64,000 bases of DNA from Cutibacterium namnetense (GTDB lineage Bacteria; Actinomycetota; Actinomycetes; Propionibacteriales; Propionibacteriaceae), in NCBI RefSeq assembly GCF_001642025.1, contig NZ_LWHO01000001.1:561521-625520 (forward strand). The letters run 5' to 3'. Made by a program: the position numbers and the translations under genes. Shown in pieces: positions 10,807 through 19,252 of this stretch. Within the stretch, counting starts at the first letter, position 1, and the number at the start of each line of letters is the position of its first letter. Below the pieces are notes generated by a model. It did no database searches and was not told where the DNA came from. It was given only the letters and a program-made list of their open reading frames with translations.

Positions 10807-10980
10807 AACTCCATGGTAGGGGGTGAGGCCGACCAAGCGGCACGCTCACTTGACTCGGACCAACGCTCATAGGTGTTGAGTGTGATCGCTCAGGAACGCT
10901 CACATGGCTTTAGTCTCACTGCAGGCACGTCTCAGATTAGGACGTGACGCATGCTGTGATCGCGTCAAGGAGGGTTCGAC

Positions 10981-11766
10981 ATGGAGGTCATCATCTGCTC
11001 TGATGAGCAGGCCGTCGGGCGGATCGCCGCCGACCGAATTGCAAAAGTTTTGGGTCGGGCCGAGACTCCGGTGTTGGGTGTGGCGACTGGATCGACTCCG
11101 CTGACGACCTACTCTTCCTTAGCTGTACTCGCAGCGGAGGGTGAGGCTGACTTCACGGAGCTACGCGCCTTCGCTCTTGACGAATATGTCGGGCTTCCCG
11201 CAGACGATGAGCGTTCTTATGCAGCCACTATCCGCCACACCGTCACCGAACAGCTGGGATTCGACTCGGCCAACGTTCATACTCCCGACGGCATGGCTGA
11301 CGATCTCGATGCTGCCTGTGCCGCCTATGAGACGGCTATCCAGGATGCTGGGGGGGTCGACGTTCAGATCCTCGGCATCGGGGCAAATGGCCATATTGGG
11401 TTCAATGAGCCCACCAGTTCGCTGTCTTCGCGCACTCGCGTCAAGACCCTCGCGGAGCGCACCAAGGCCGACAATGCTCGCTTCTTTGAGAAGGGGGAAC
11501 AGGTCCCGAGTCATTGCGTCACCCAGGGGCTCGGCACCATTATGGATGCCCGCAATGTCGTGTTGTTGGCTCTCGGAGTCAACAAGGCTGACGCGCTGGC
11601 AGGGGCTGTCGAGGGGCCTGTTTCGGCGATGTGCCCCGCGTCGGTGCTGCAGTTGCACCCGCACGTTCTGGTGATCGCGGACGAGGCCGCAGCCTCGAAG
11701 CTCACCATGGCTGAGTATTTTCGATGGACCGACTCTCAGCGAGGTGACCTCTCCGGAGCGATGTGA
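10981..11766 (+). CDS. nagB: Glucosamine-6-phosphate deaminase
   Basis: Cytosolic enzyme of 261 residues converting glucosamine-6-phosphate to fructose-6-phosphate and ammonia, the last step of amino-sugar catabolism. Family motifs are clear: LGVATGSTPL phosphate-binding loop, FALDEYVGL with the catalytic Asp, GIGANGHIGFNEP with the catalytic His, and the C-terminal SVLQLHPHV segment. The ATG is preceded by AAGGAGGGTTCGAC. nagA lies 6 kb downstream on the same strand rather than in the same operon. Three ACGCTCA repeats upstream (10842-10902) may be regulatory. Confidence 0.96.
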   Translation: MEVIICSDEQAVGRIAADRIAKVLGRAETPVLGVATGSTPLTTYSSLAVLAAEGEADFTELRAFALDEYVGLPADDERSYAATIRHTVTEQLGFDSANVHTPDGMADDLDAACAAYETAIQDAGGVDVQILGIGANGHIGFNEPTSSLSSRTRVKTLAERTKADNARFFEKGEQVPSHCVTQGLGTIMDARNVVLLALGVNKADALAGAVEGPVSAMCPASVLQLHPHVLVIADEAAASKLTMAEYFRWTDSQRGDLSGAM

Positions 11767-11830
11767 GATCCAGTGACGTCCCTGGCTTGCTAGGCGTCCT
11801 AGGCTATCGAATCTCGAAACAATTGTGAGT

Positions 11831-11874
11831 GGTGGACCGCCGTCAAGGCTTGTAGCCTTGTATGGTGGTCTACC
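11831..11874 (+). promoter_or_regulatory. Strong leader hairpin upstream of cold-shock gene
   Basis: A long stem-loop: 11831-11841 pairs with 11864-11874 (11 bp with two G-T pairs), and 11844-11850 pairs with 11854-11860 (7 bp) closing the loop TGT, with a small internal bulge. It ends 31 bases before the cold-shock protein ATG and about 65 bases after nagB. It could be a thermosensitive 5'-UTR structure of the csp mRNA or a nagB terminator; the sequence does not decide. Confidence 0.6.
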
Positions 11875-11905
11875 GGCCGTCATGACCAGAAGGAGTGAGC
11901 CAGAG

Positions 11906-12289
11906 ATGCCAACCGGAAAGGTGCGTTTTTACGACGCCACCAAGGGGTTCGGTTTCCTGACGAAGGACGGCGGCGGCGACGTGTACGTCAACGCTTCCGC
12001 CCTACCCGCAGGGGTGAATGCCCTGAAACCCGGTCAGAAGGTTGACTTCGGGGTTGTTGAGGGACGTCGAGGAGAGCAGGCCCTGTCCCTGCAGATCGTC
12101 GAGGCCCCTGTCTCGCTGTCTAAAGCCAGCCGCAAGAAGCCGCAGGAGATGGCGGTGATTTGCGAGGACCTCATCAAGATGCTCGACAAGATGGGCAATG
12201 GTTACCGGCACGGACGTCACCCCGATCCTCGCACTGCCGGTGCGGTGGCCAAGATGCTTCGTGCCGTTGCTGACGAGTTGGAGCTGTGA
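11906..12289 (+). CDS. Cold-shock domain protein with C-terminal extension
   Basis: 127 residues from ATG 11906 (MPTGKVRFYDATKGFGFL) after an AGAAGGAG site. Residues 1-66 form a cold-shock domain with RNP1 KGFGFL. RNP2 reads DVYVN instead of the usual DVFVH, so one aromatic and the histidine are altered. The C-terminal 60 residues form a helical extension seen in actinobacterial CspB-like proteins, not in E. coli CspA. It should bind single-stranded RNA or DNA. The DUF3027 gene starts inside its stop codon, so the two are translationally coupled. Confidence 0.92.
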   Translation: MPTGKVRFYDATKGFGFLTKDGGGDVYVNASALPAGVNALKPGQKVDFGVVEGRRGEQALSLQIVEAPVSLSKASRKKPQEMAVICEDLIKMLDKMGNGYRHGRHPDPRTAGAVAKMLRAVADELEL

Positions 12290-13089
12290 TGACACAGGTG
12301 ACGTCGAAGCCGCGTACTGCGACCCGAGCTATCAAGACCGATGCGACCATTGCAAAGGCTGTTGATCAGGCCCGGGAAGCTGCCGAGTATCGCGCTGGTG
12401 ACTTTGGTGTGGGCGAGCACGTCGGAACCATCGCCGAGGATGAACGAGTCCTTACCCACCTCTTCGAGTGCCCGCATCCTGGGTATCGAGGATGGCGTTG
12501 GGCCGTGACCATGTCGCGTGCTCTACGTGGCCGTAACGTTACTGTCAATGAGGTCGTCCTCATCCCCGGTGAGGATTCTCTACTGGCCCCTGCATGGCTG
12601 CCGTGGCGTGATCGGGTGCGTGCTGGTGACATCGCCGCTGGCACCCTCATGCCGACTGCCGACAACGACCCGCGTTTGGAACCTGGTTACACCGGCGGTG
12701 AACTGGCCGCAGACGAGGACCCAGCTGAATGGGCTGCCACTCGCGCTGTTGCCGCTGAGCTGGGGCTGGGGCGTGAGCGACTGCTATCGCGGGAGGGTCG
12801 TGACTCCACTACCGAGCGCTGGCTTGCCGGTGAGGGCGGCCCGGATAACGCGACGAGCCGTCATGCGCCAGCCAATTGCGTGACTTGCGGATACTTCGTG
12901 CGGCTACAGCATTCCCTGGGGCGAATTTTTGGGGTGTGCTCGAATGAGTACTCTCCCTCCGACGGTGCGGTGGTCCACGTCGACCACGGTTGTGGAGGCC
13001 ACTCCGACGTCGTCGAGAAGCGTCGGGGGATTGAGCTCCCAGAGCCGGTTTTCGACACCATCTCGCTTGACGAGTCGTTGTTCGACTGA
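12286..13089 (+). CDS. DUF3027 family protein
   Basis: 267-residue actinobacterial protein of the DUF3027 family, function unknown. It has the conserved CPHPGYRGWRW segment in the N-terminal third, LIPGEDSLLAPAWLPWRDRV in the middle, and a Cys/His-bearing C-terminus (NCVTCGYF, then FGVCSNEYSPSDG, then DHGCGGHSD) that looks like a zinc-binding site. The start is GTG 12286 or ATG 12289, overlapping the cold-shock gene. Conserved pairing with a csp gene is common in actinobacteria, which suggests a linked role in RNA or translation; this is inference. Confidence 0.85.
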   Translation: MMTQVTSKPRTATRAIKTDATIAKAVDQAREAAEYRAGDFGVGEHVGTIAEDERVLTHLFECPHPGYRGWRWAVTMSRALRGRNVTVNEVVLIPGEDSLLAPAWLPWRDRVRAGDIAAGTLMPTADNDPRLEPGYTGGELAADEDPAEWAATRAVAAELGLGRERLLSREGRDSTTERWLAGEGGPDNATSRHAPANCVTCGYFVRLQHSLGRIFGVCSNEYSPSDGAVVHVDHGCGGHSDVVEKRRGIELPEPVFDTISLDESLFD

Positions 13090-13128
13090 GGTCGTCTCGC
13101 TTGTAGGAGTCCCGGCCTATGAGCGAGC

Positions 13129-13359
13129 TCAACGATGGGAACGTCGCCAGCAATATGCGGTGCCGACAACACCCAGGCCGGTACCCGTCAGGCAGATCCA
13201 TAGCCAGTCACGGTAACCAGTCTCGGTGAGACGGTCGAGCATGATCCAGCAGATGAGGGATGCTACGGCGAAGGCGATAGTCCCCACGATGCCGACCGTC
13301 ACCCCGTTTTCGTCAACTGGGGCGACGTCCGCCTGGGTAAACAGGTGATGGTTGGACAC
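13129..13359 (-). CDS. DUF2530 family small membrane protein
   Basis: 76 residues with two predicted transmembrane helices (VGIVGTIAFAVASLICWIM and WLWICLTGTGLGVVGTAYCW) and a basic C-terminus (RRSHR). This is the size and layout of DUF2530, an actinobacterial family of unknown function. It is convergent with DUF3027 and divergent from the purine permease, a place this family often occupies. Confidence 0.8.
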   Translation of the reverse strand: MSNHHLFTQADVAPVDENGVTVGIVGTIAFAVASLICWIMLDRLTETGYRDWLWICLTGTGLGVVGTAYCWRRSHR

Positions 13360-13415
13360 GATTCCATCGTAAGCCCTGCAACACTGCTGTGACGCGTCAT
13401 CTCTAGAATGCCTCC

Positions 13416-14927
13416 GTGCCTAGCAACACCGCATCAGCAAGATTCGATAATTGGTTCCATTTGACAGAGCGTGGCTCGACGAGGTCACGCGAGGTTCGCG
13501 GCGGCATCGTCACCTTCTTCACGATGGCCTACATCCTGGCCCTCAATCCGCTCATCATCGGTACTGCGGCGGATAAGAATGGCAAGCTTCTCAATGGAGC
13601 TCCGAAATTCCTCGACGCCGCCGGCACCAGCCTCAATACCGCTGGTATTGACGACAACAAAGTCATGGTAATGGCGGTGACTGCTCTCGTAGCAGCCGTC
13701 ATGACGATTGCCATGGGCATCTGGGGACGATTCCCGATGGGTATCGCAACAGGCCTGGGCATTAACTCCCTGCTTGCCTACGTCGTGGCCCCGACGATGA
13801 CGTGGTCTCAGGCTATGGGCTTGGTTGTCTGGGAGGGCATCCTCGTCCTGGTGTTCGTCCTCACTGGTGTCCGGGAAATGATTTTCCGGGCCGTCCCGAA
13901 TTCCTTGCGGTCAGCGATCAGCGTCGGAATTGGTCTGTTCATCGCTTTTGTGGGATTTGTGGATTCCGGCGTGATACGCCGCGGGGTGGGTACCCCTGTC
14001 ACCCTCGGAGTAGGCGGCAACTTGGAGGGGTGGCCAATCTTGCTGTGCCTGTTCGGCTTCCTGCTGCTGGTGGTGTTGCATCAGCGTCACGTCAGGGGAT
14101 CCATGCTTATCGCGATCATTGGCACGTCGCTGCTGGGTGTAGTCATTGAGGCCGTGGGAAAGATTGGCGCGCAAAGTGACAAGAACCCCACTGGCTGGAC
14201 CCTCAATGTGCCCCGTCTGCCTGGAGCTACGGATTTCCGCTGGCCCGACCTGGGCCTGCTCGGTCATGTCGATCTCTTTGGTGGGTTCCTTGCCGACGGG
14301 CACTTCCGTATTGGTGTCTTTTTGGGCACCTTGCTGGTGGTCTTCTCCCTCATGCTCGCCGACTTCTTCGACACCATTGGGACGGTTGTAGCAATCGGAG
14401 ACGAGGCCGGGATTCTTGATGAGACCGGCAATCCTGAGCACCTCAGGGGAATCCTCGTCGTTGACGCGTTGGCCGCAGTAGCCGGCGGCCTTGGCTCGGC
14501 GTCGTCGGCAACGGGTTACGTTGAGTCGGCGGCCGGTGTGGGAGAAGGAGCCCGTACCGGGATCGCCTCCATCGTAACCGGACTGGGATTCCTGCTGGCG
14601 ATGTTCCTGTCGCCGATTGTCTCGATCATTCCGTCTGAGGCAGCCGCGCCGGTGCTCGTTTTCGTTGGATTCCTCATGATGACTCAGGTTACGCACATTG
14701 ACTGGAAACACGTCGAGGAAGGCTTGCCGGCCTTTCTGGGCATGGTGTTGATGCCGTTCTCCTACTCGATCACTACGGGTATCGGAGCTGGCCTCATCAT
14801 GTTCTGCATCACTAAGGCCATCGCGGGCAAGGCTCGCAACGTGCATCCGCTACTGTGGGTCGTTGGCCTCCTCTTCGTGGTGTACTTCAGCCAGTCTCTC
14901 CTCATGAAGCTGTTTGGCCAGCTCTGA
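13416..14927 (+). CDS. NCS2 family purine permease (AzgA/PbuG-like)
   Basis: Integral membrane protein of 503 residues from GTG 13416. It has TMAYILALNPLIIG near the N-terminus, a signature of the AzgA-type hypoxanthine/guanine/adenine permeases, and ADFFDTIGTVVAIG plus SSSATGYVESAAGVGEGARTG in the second half, both substrate-site segments of the family. Proton-driven uptake of purine bases is expected. The last 26 bases overlap the convergent gene at 14902. Confidence 0.92.
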   Translation: MPSNTASARFDNWFHLTERGSTRSREVRGGIVTFFTMAYILALNPLIIGTAADKNGKLLNGAPKFLDAAGTSLNTAGIDDNKVMVMAVTALVAAVMTIAMGIWGRFPMGIATGLGINSLLAYVVAPTMTWSQAMGLVVWEGILVLVFVLTGVREMIFRAVPNSLRSAISVGIGLFIAFVGFVDSGVIRRGVGTPVTLGVGGNLEGWPILLCLFGFLLLVVLHQRHVRGSMLIAIIGTSLLGVVIEAVGKIGAQSDKNPTGWTLNVPRLPGATDFRWPDLGLLGHVDLFGGFLADGHFRIGVFLGTLLVVFSLMLADFFDTIGTVVAIGDEAGILDETGNPEHLRGILVVDALAAVAGGLGSASSATGYVESAAGVGEGARTGIASIVTGLGFLLAMFLSPIVSIIPSEAAAPVLVFVGFLMMTQVTHIDWKHVEEGLPAFLGMVLMPFSYSITTGIGAGLIMFCITKAIAGKARNVHPLLWVVGLLFVVYFSQSLLMKLFGQL

Positions 14928-15612
14928 GACCAGTGAGGTGGATGTCTTTGACGGTGTCCGGCTGCCAGACTACTAAGAGGTCTGGTGTCGGGCGGCCCAG
15001 GTCGACGGCGAGGTGGCTCCAGCCCGGATATGAGTTGAGGAACTTCAATACGGCGTCAGCCTCACCTCGCCGTGCCGTCGGCACTGTGCCGATGATCTTC
15101 GACAGCTCAACCCAGGTGGCCAGTGTTTGCCCGGTGCCGGCGTAACCGATTTTCATGCCGGGTGCTGGGCGTAGTGGAAGCTGTGGGTCCTCACCCATGA
15201 GTTGTTTCAACGAGTAGGTGCTTGGTAATCCGGCGGCTGCCAGATCACAATCCAGCTCCTCGGAGCGTGCCACCGTCATGGGGATTTCGGTCCACCCCCA
15301 CGATAGATGGGTAAGCCATTCATTGACAAGCCGCCAGCACCGTGCCAACCGATCGGATTCGATATAGCGTCCCCTAACGAGGTCTTCGACATCGTTAGGG
15401 GTCGGCCATCCGGTTGGCAGCATTGGACCTTCAACATTGGGCTTGTAGAGCGGGTGGAACGGGCTGCGCCACCTCGACCGGCGATGATGGTGAACGGGCA
15501 CGCTGAAACGAGCCTCGGTCCACTTACGCAGTTTCTTGGCGAGACCCTCGTCGGCCTCGAATATGTCGCGAACTTCGTCGATCGCGATGGCGTTGAGTCT
15601 TAACCCACCCAT
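14902..15612 (-). CDS. Hypothetical protein
   Basis: 236 residues from ATG 15612 (MGGLRLNAIAI); an earlier frame start lacks support. It is soluble with no signal peptide or membrane helix, has a Trp-rich middle (WRLVNEWLTHLSWGW) and a C-terminal AVDLGRPTPDLLVVWQPD segment. I recognise no family. Its compact alpha/beta look and single-gene setting recall small immunity-type proteins, but no toxin gene is nearby and this is only an impression. It is convergent with the purine permease and overlaps it by 26 bases. Confidence 0.65.
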   Translation of the reverse strand: MGGLRLNAIAIDEVRDIFEADEGLAKKLRKWTEARFSVPVHHHRRSRWRSPFHPLYKPNVEGPMLPTGWPTPNDVEDLVRGRYIESDRLARCWRLVNEWLTHLSWGWTEIPMTVARSEELDCDLAAAGLPSTYSLKQLMGEDPQLPLRPAPGMKIGYAGTGQTLATWVELSKIIGTVPTARRGEADAVLKFLNSYPGWSHLAVDLGRPTPDLLVVWQPDTVKDIHLTGLRAGQTAS

Positions 15613-15655
15613 AGCGACAGGGTATAAGACAGCGGGCTGACATAAGGTGTCGTCC

Positions 15656-15739
15656 ATGAATCCACGCTCCCGGCAGCACATCATTAGCGGGGTTCTCATC
15701 GTCCTCGTACTTCTCGTTGTGCTGGGCTCCCTGCTGTAA
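15656..15739 (+). CDS. Possible 27-residue single-pass membrane microprotein
   Basis: ATG at 15656 opens a 27-codon frame ending TAA at 15739. The peptide has a basic head (MNPRSRQH) and one hydrophobic run (VLIVLVLLVVLGSLL), ideal for one membrane helix. AAGG sits about 10 bases upstream of the ATG. It is divergent from the hypothetical gene at 15612 and lies just before the secreted gene at 15772. Short frames like this arise by chance, so expression is uncertain. Confidence 0.35.
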   Translation: MNPRSRQHIISGVLIVLVLLVVLGSLL

Positions 15740-15771
15740 TAGGTCGGCCTCGCATGGCAGGATGTGTCAAT

Positions 15772-16761
15772 GTGAGCCAACGATTTCGGACCCGACGTCG
15801 CGCTTGCCGAAGTGCGACTGCGTTGCTAGCACTCGGATGCGCTTGGGGGCTATCGGTCGGCCCTGCTGCAGCTGCCGGCTTCACCGTCAACACGAATAGA
15901 AAGCTCGGCAAACCCGTCGGTATGGCTGCCGACCTTAATAATGACTGGTACTGGATCACCGACGGTTCCTCGTCGACGGTTCGCTCTCTGCTTGCTGTCG
16001 ATAAGTCAGGCAAAGAGGCTCACCGGGTGACATGGGAGCCAGCCTTCCACGACGTCGAGGCGTTGTCGTGGGCTCATGGGGTGTTGTACGTTGCTGACAT
16101 TGGCGACAAAAAAGCTCAACGTCATGGCATTCGGGTAATGTCGCCCACCTCAACGGCAGCTAAGCATTCCACCTATTACGAGTGGATGTTCACTTATCCG
16201 GACGGTGCTCACGACGCCAAAGCGTTGTCCGTCAGCCCCAAAGGGAATTTTTACATCATCACCGACGGCCCGCACCCTGCGATTTACCGGGGCGGCCCCC
16301 AGGTGAGTCGCACGGAGTCGAACCCGCTAGAAAAGGTAGCGGATGCGCCCGCCGGGGTAAAAGATGCCACATTCCTACCAGACGGGTCACGATTGGCCAT
16401 ACTCACCGACCATGAGGTGCGCATCGTTGACGCTTACTCCTGGAAGACGCTTGCCAATGCGGCCTTTTCCGGGGGGCAGGCCATCACGACAGACACCACT
16501 CAAAAAGGTCTGGAGATTGCGACCTCAGGCAACAAGGTGCGGGGGATCAAATTCCCGACAACCTTGACCTCGATCACGCCGACTCGGTCACCTTCTCCGA
16601 AAGCCACGGCGGGAGCCACCCAGGCCAGCGGCAAGCCGACATCCAAGGCGCGATCAGGAACTTTTATCGCGGTCATGGGGGCGGTCATAGTGGCGTTGTG
16701 TGCCGGCGTCGTTACCTTCTTCCACGGGCGTTCCCGGGACACCACTTGGCGGCACCGTTAG
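15772..16761 (+). CDS. Secreted, membrane-anchored beta-propeller-like protein
   Basis: About 329 residues from GTG 15772 (AGGA about nine bases upstream); an ATG at 15754 would add six residues. The layout is a signal peptide (RRR, then LLALGCAWGLSVGPAAAA), a large extracellular part with repeated blade-like pieces (DWYWITDG, LYVADIGD, FYIITDG, LAILTDHEV), a Ser/Thr/Pro linker, one C-terminal transmembrane helix (FIAVMGAVIVALCAGVVTFF) and a short basic tail. The repeats suggest a WD/esterase-like beta-propeller anchored outside the cell. Function is unknown. It is convergent with serC and overlaps it by four bases. Confidence 0.78.
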   Translation: MSQRFRTRRRACRSATALLALGCAWGLSVGPAAAAGFTVNTNRKLGKPVGMAADLNNDWYWITDGSSSTVRSLLAVDKSGKEAHRVTWEPAFHDVEALSWAHGVLYVADIGDKKAQRHGIRVMSPTSTAAKHSTYYEWMFTYPDGAHDAKALSVSPKGNFYIITDGPHPAIYRGGPQVSRTESNPLEKVADAPAGVKDATFLPDGSRLAILTDHEVRIVDAYSWKTLANAAFSGGQAITTDTTQKGLEIATSGNKVRGIKFPTTLTSITPTRSPSPKATAGATQASGKPTSKARSGTFIAVMGAVIVALCAGVVTFFHGRSRDTTWRHR

Positions 16762-17876
16762 TCGCGGTTGTCTAATAACCAGTCCAGGCATGCCGTCAGA
16801 GCTTCGACGTCGCTCGGCTCAATCGAGCTGAAAGTTGCGACTCGGATCTGATTGCGCCCTAATTTGCGGTAAGGCTCGATATCGAGGATGCCGTTGTCTC
16901 GGGCACGGCTGCATAGCTGTACGGCGTCGACGGACTTGTCGATATCGATCGTCACAACAACCGGGCTGCGCAGCACCGGATCAGTGACGAACGGGGTCGT
17001 CAGAGGGTTGTCCTCGGCCCAGCGGTAGAGAATTCCTGACGTTGACGCGGTGCGTAATGCAGCCCACGCCATACCGCCTTGATCAAGTAGCCAACGGCAT
17101 TGCGCCTCGAGCATGACGAGGGTGGCCAAGGCTGGAGTGTTAAGCGTCTGATCTGCTCGCGAGTTCGTCACGGCCAGACTCATATCGAGCATCTGGGGCA
17201 CCCAGCGGGCCGATGAGGTCACTCTGTTCGAGCGTTCGATCGCGGCGGGTGACAGGAACGCAAGCCACAATCCACCATCCGAGGACAGGTTCTTCTGTGG
17301 GGAAAAGTAGTAGGCGTCAACGGTTGACATATCCGCCGCGACGCCGCCGGCGGCCGAGGTGGCGTCAACGAGAGTGAGGGAGTCGTCGTCAATGTCATCA
17401 GGTCGCCGAACTGGGGCGACGACGCCGGTGGAGGTCTCGTTATGAGCCCATGCGTAGGTGTCGACGCCGCTGACGGCCTTTGGCAGGGCAAGCTCGCCGG
17501 GTTCGGCTCGGAATACGGCGGGGTCAGCAAGGAAAGGGGCACGCTGCAGAGCCGAGGAGAATTTTCGCGTGAATTCGCCATAGACGCCGGTGGCAGCTCG
17601 TTTTTCCACGAGGGAGGCGGTCGCCATATCCCAGAAAAGAGTGGCGCCACCGTTGCCGAGTGCCACCTCATAGCCGGCTGGCAGATTATACAGTTCGGTC
17701 AATTCTTCACGGATCGCCGCAACCACATGACGGACCGGTGGTTGGCGATGGGAGATGCCCATCACTGATCCCGGTTCGGACAGACTGGCCAGCACTTCCC
17801 GCCGGATCCGAGACGGGCCGCAGCCGAATCGAGGGTCGGAAGGCAAAAGGTCACGGGGAATCCTCGACTGAGCCAT
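16758..17876 (-). CDS. serC: Phosphoserine aminotransferase
   Basis: PLP enzyme of 372 residues (MAQSRIPRDLLPSDPRFG) making O-phosphoserine from 3-phosphohydroxypyruvate in serine synthesis. FGCGPSRI is at 17-24, the aspartate of LVDATSAAGG at 171, and the PLP lysine is K195 in YYFSPQKNLSSDGG. The length is that of the actinobacterial SerC type. An in-frame extension of 30 residues upstream is not supported: the ATG at 17876 follows an AAGGA site. It is divergent from nagA, with a 92-base gap that must hold both promoters. Confidence 0.95.
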   Translation of the reverse strand: MAQSRIPRDLLPSDPRFGCGPSRIRREVLASLSEPGSVMGISHRQPPVRHVVAAIREELTELYNLPAGYEVALGNGGATLFWDMATASLVEKRAATGVYGEFTRKFSSALQRAPFLADPAVFRAEPGELALPKAVSGVDTYAWAHNETSTGVVAPVRRPDDIDDDSLTLVDATSAAGGVAADMSTVDAYYFSPQKNLSSDGGLWLAFLSPAAIERSNRVTSSARWVPQMLDMSLAVTNSRADQTLNTPALATLVMLEAQCRWLLDQGGMAWAALRTASTSGILYRWAEDNPLTTPFVTDPVLRSPVVVTIDIDKSVDAVQLCSRARDNGILDIEPYRKLGRNQIRVATFSSIEPSDVEALTACLDWLLDNRD

Positions 17877-17968
17877 GATCCGATCCTTGCAGATCATGGC
17901 GGGCATAGCGGCGGTGTTCACGCTGTGATCGTGTGGCAGGATGAAGGAAACTCGGTTAGGAGGCATTG

Positions 17969-19099
17969 ATGATCACCCGCATTGCTTCTCAGCACGTCGT
18001 CGATCGTGATGGCAGTGATTCACCAGCGACTATCACCGTCGAAGCTGGACGCATTAGCCACGTCAGCGAGGGCATTGATCCGAAGGCCGAACTCGTTGAC
18101 GAGTGGGTCTTGCCCGGATATGTCGACACTCATTGTCACGGTGGGGCTGGTGCTGACTTCACCGATCCTGACCGTGAGGTCGCTCTACGAGCCGTCCGCT
18201 ACCATCGCAGCCAGGGATCGACAACTCTGTTCGCATCGACGGTGACTGCAGCACTTGACGATGTCGTCACGCAGATTGGGCGGCTTCGCCAGCTCGTCGA
18301 CCTTGACGAGATCGCCGGCATCCACTTGGAGGGGCCGTTCCTCGCTGAGTCGCGGAAGGGGGCCCATGCCGTTGAGCTGCTGTGTGACCCAGATCCGGTG
18401 TCCGTGGATCGTCTCATCGCGGCTGGCAGTTCGGCTCTCAAGATGGTGACTATTGCGCCAGAACGCACGCACGGCTTGGAGGCGGTGGCTACCTTCAGTA
18501 ACGCGGGAGTACACGCTGCTATCGGTCATACCGAATGTGACAACACCACGGCTAGCGCCGCAGTCGACGCTGGAGCAGACGTCATCACCCATCTGTTCAA
18601 TGCGATGCCATCCATCCATCACCGAAGGCCCGGTCCGGTGCCGCCGATGCTCACTGATCCGCGCGTGGTTTGCGAGCTCATTTGCGATGGGGTGCATCTG
18701 GCCCCAGACGTCATTCGGATGGCGGTGTCGACTGCCGGCCCGAAGCGTATTGCCCTGGTGACCGATGCCATGAGCGCGACCGGTCAGCCCGACGGCGACT
18801 ACATCCTGGGCCAGCTGCCAGTGAAAGTTGTGGATGGAAGAGCCCGTTTGCTGGCCGCTGACGGTTCGCTGGGAGCGATAGCCGGATCGACTCTCACGAT
18901 GGGGCGAGCGGTCGAGTTCGTCACTTCCGTCGTGGGTATCCCGTTGGGGCAGGTTGCCGTGATGGCGGCCACAACACCGGCCAAACTCCACGGTTTGGAC
19001 GAGGTTGGCGTCATCGAGGAGGGCCACTGGGCTGACCTGTGTCTCACTGACGCGAAGGGTCACCTGGTACGCGTTATTCACCGTGGTGAGGCCGTCTGA
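17969..19099 (+). CDS. nagA: N-acetylglucosamine-6-phosphate deacetylase
   Basis: Amidohydrolase-fold enzyme of 376 residues removing acetate from GlcNAc-6-phosphate. The metal site is visible in DTHCHGG (53-59), the HTEC segment and HLFNAM near residue 207, and the catalytic aspartate in VTDAMSATG. The ATG at 17969 sits six bases after TAGGAGG; a TTG three bases upstream is also in frame. Its product, GlcN-6-P, is the substrate of NagB encoded 6 kb upstream, so the two steps are in one region but separate transcription units. Confidence 0.95.
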   Translation: MITRIASQHVVDRDGSDSPATITVEAGRISHVSEGIDPKAELVDEWVLPGYVDTHCHGGAGADFTDPDREVALRAVRYHRSQGSTTLFASTVTAALDDVVTQIGRLRQLVDLDEIAGIHLEGPFLAESRKGAHAVELLCDPDPVSVDRLIAAGSSALKMVTIAPERTHGLEAVATFSNAGVHAAIGHTECDNTTASAAVDAGADVITHLFNAMPSIHHRRPGPVPPMLTDPRVVCELICDGVHLAPDVIRMAVSTAGPKRIALVTDAMSATGQPDGDYILGQLPVKVVDGRARLLAADGSLGAIAGSTLTMGRAVEFVTSVVGIPLGQVAVMAATTPAKLHGLDEVGVIEEGHWADLCLTDAKGHLVRVIHRGEAV

Positions 19100-19252
19100 G
19101 GGCCACTACGGGTGATTGAGCACTAAACTTCTTGTGAAGAGGGTCGCTCGGGCGTGAGCAGTGGCGCCCGAAAATTTGTTGATAGTTAGCTTGTCTAATA
19201 GGCAGGCGGCTAGCGTCGCCCCTCGGCTGTGAGGGCGGGGAAGAGGTGGACC

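Noticed and set aside
19186..19198. TTAG-N5-CTAA inverted repeat before ideR as an iron box
   Set aside because: It does not align with the 19-base DtxR/IdeR consensus; spacing is off by one. Kept only as a remark in the ideR entry.
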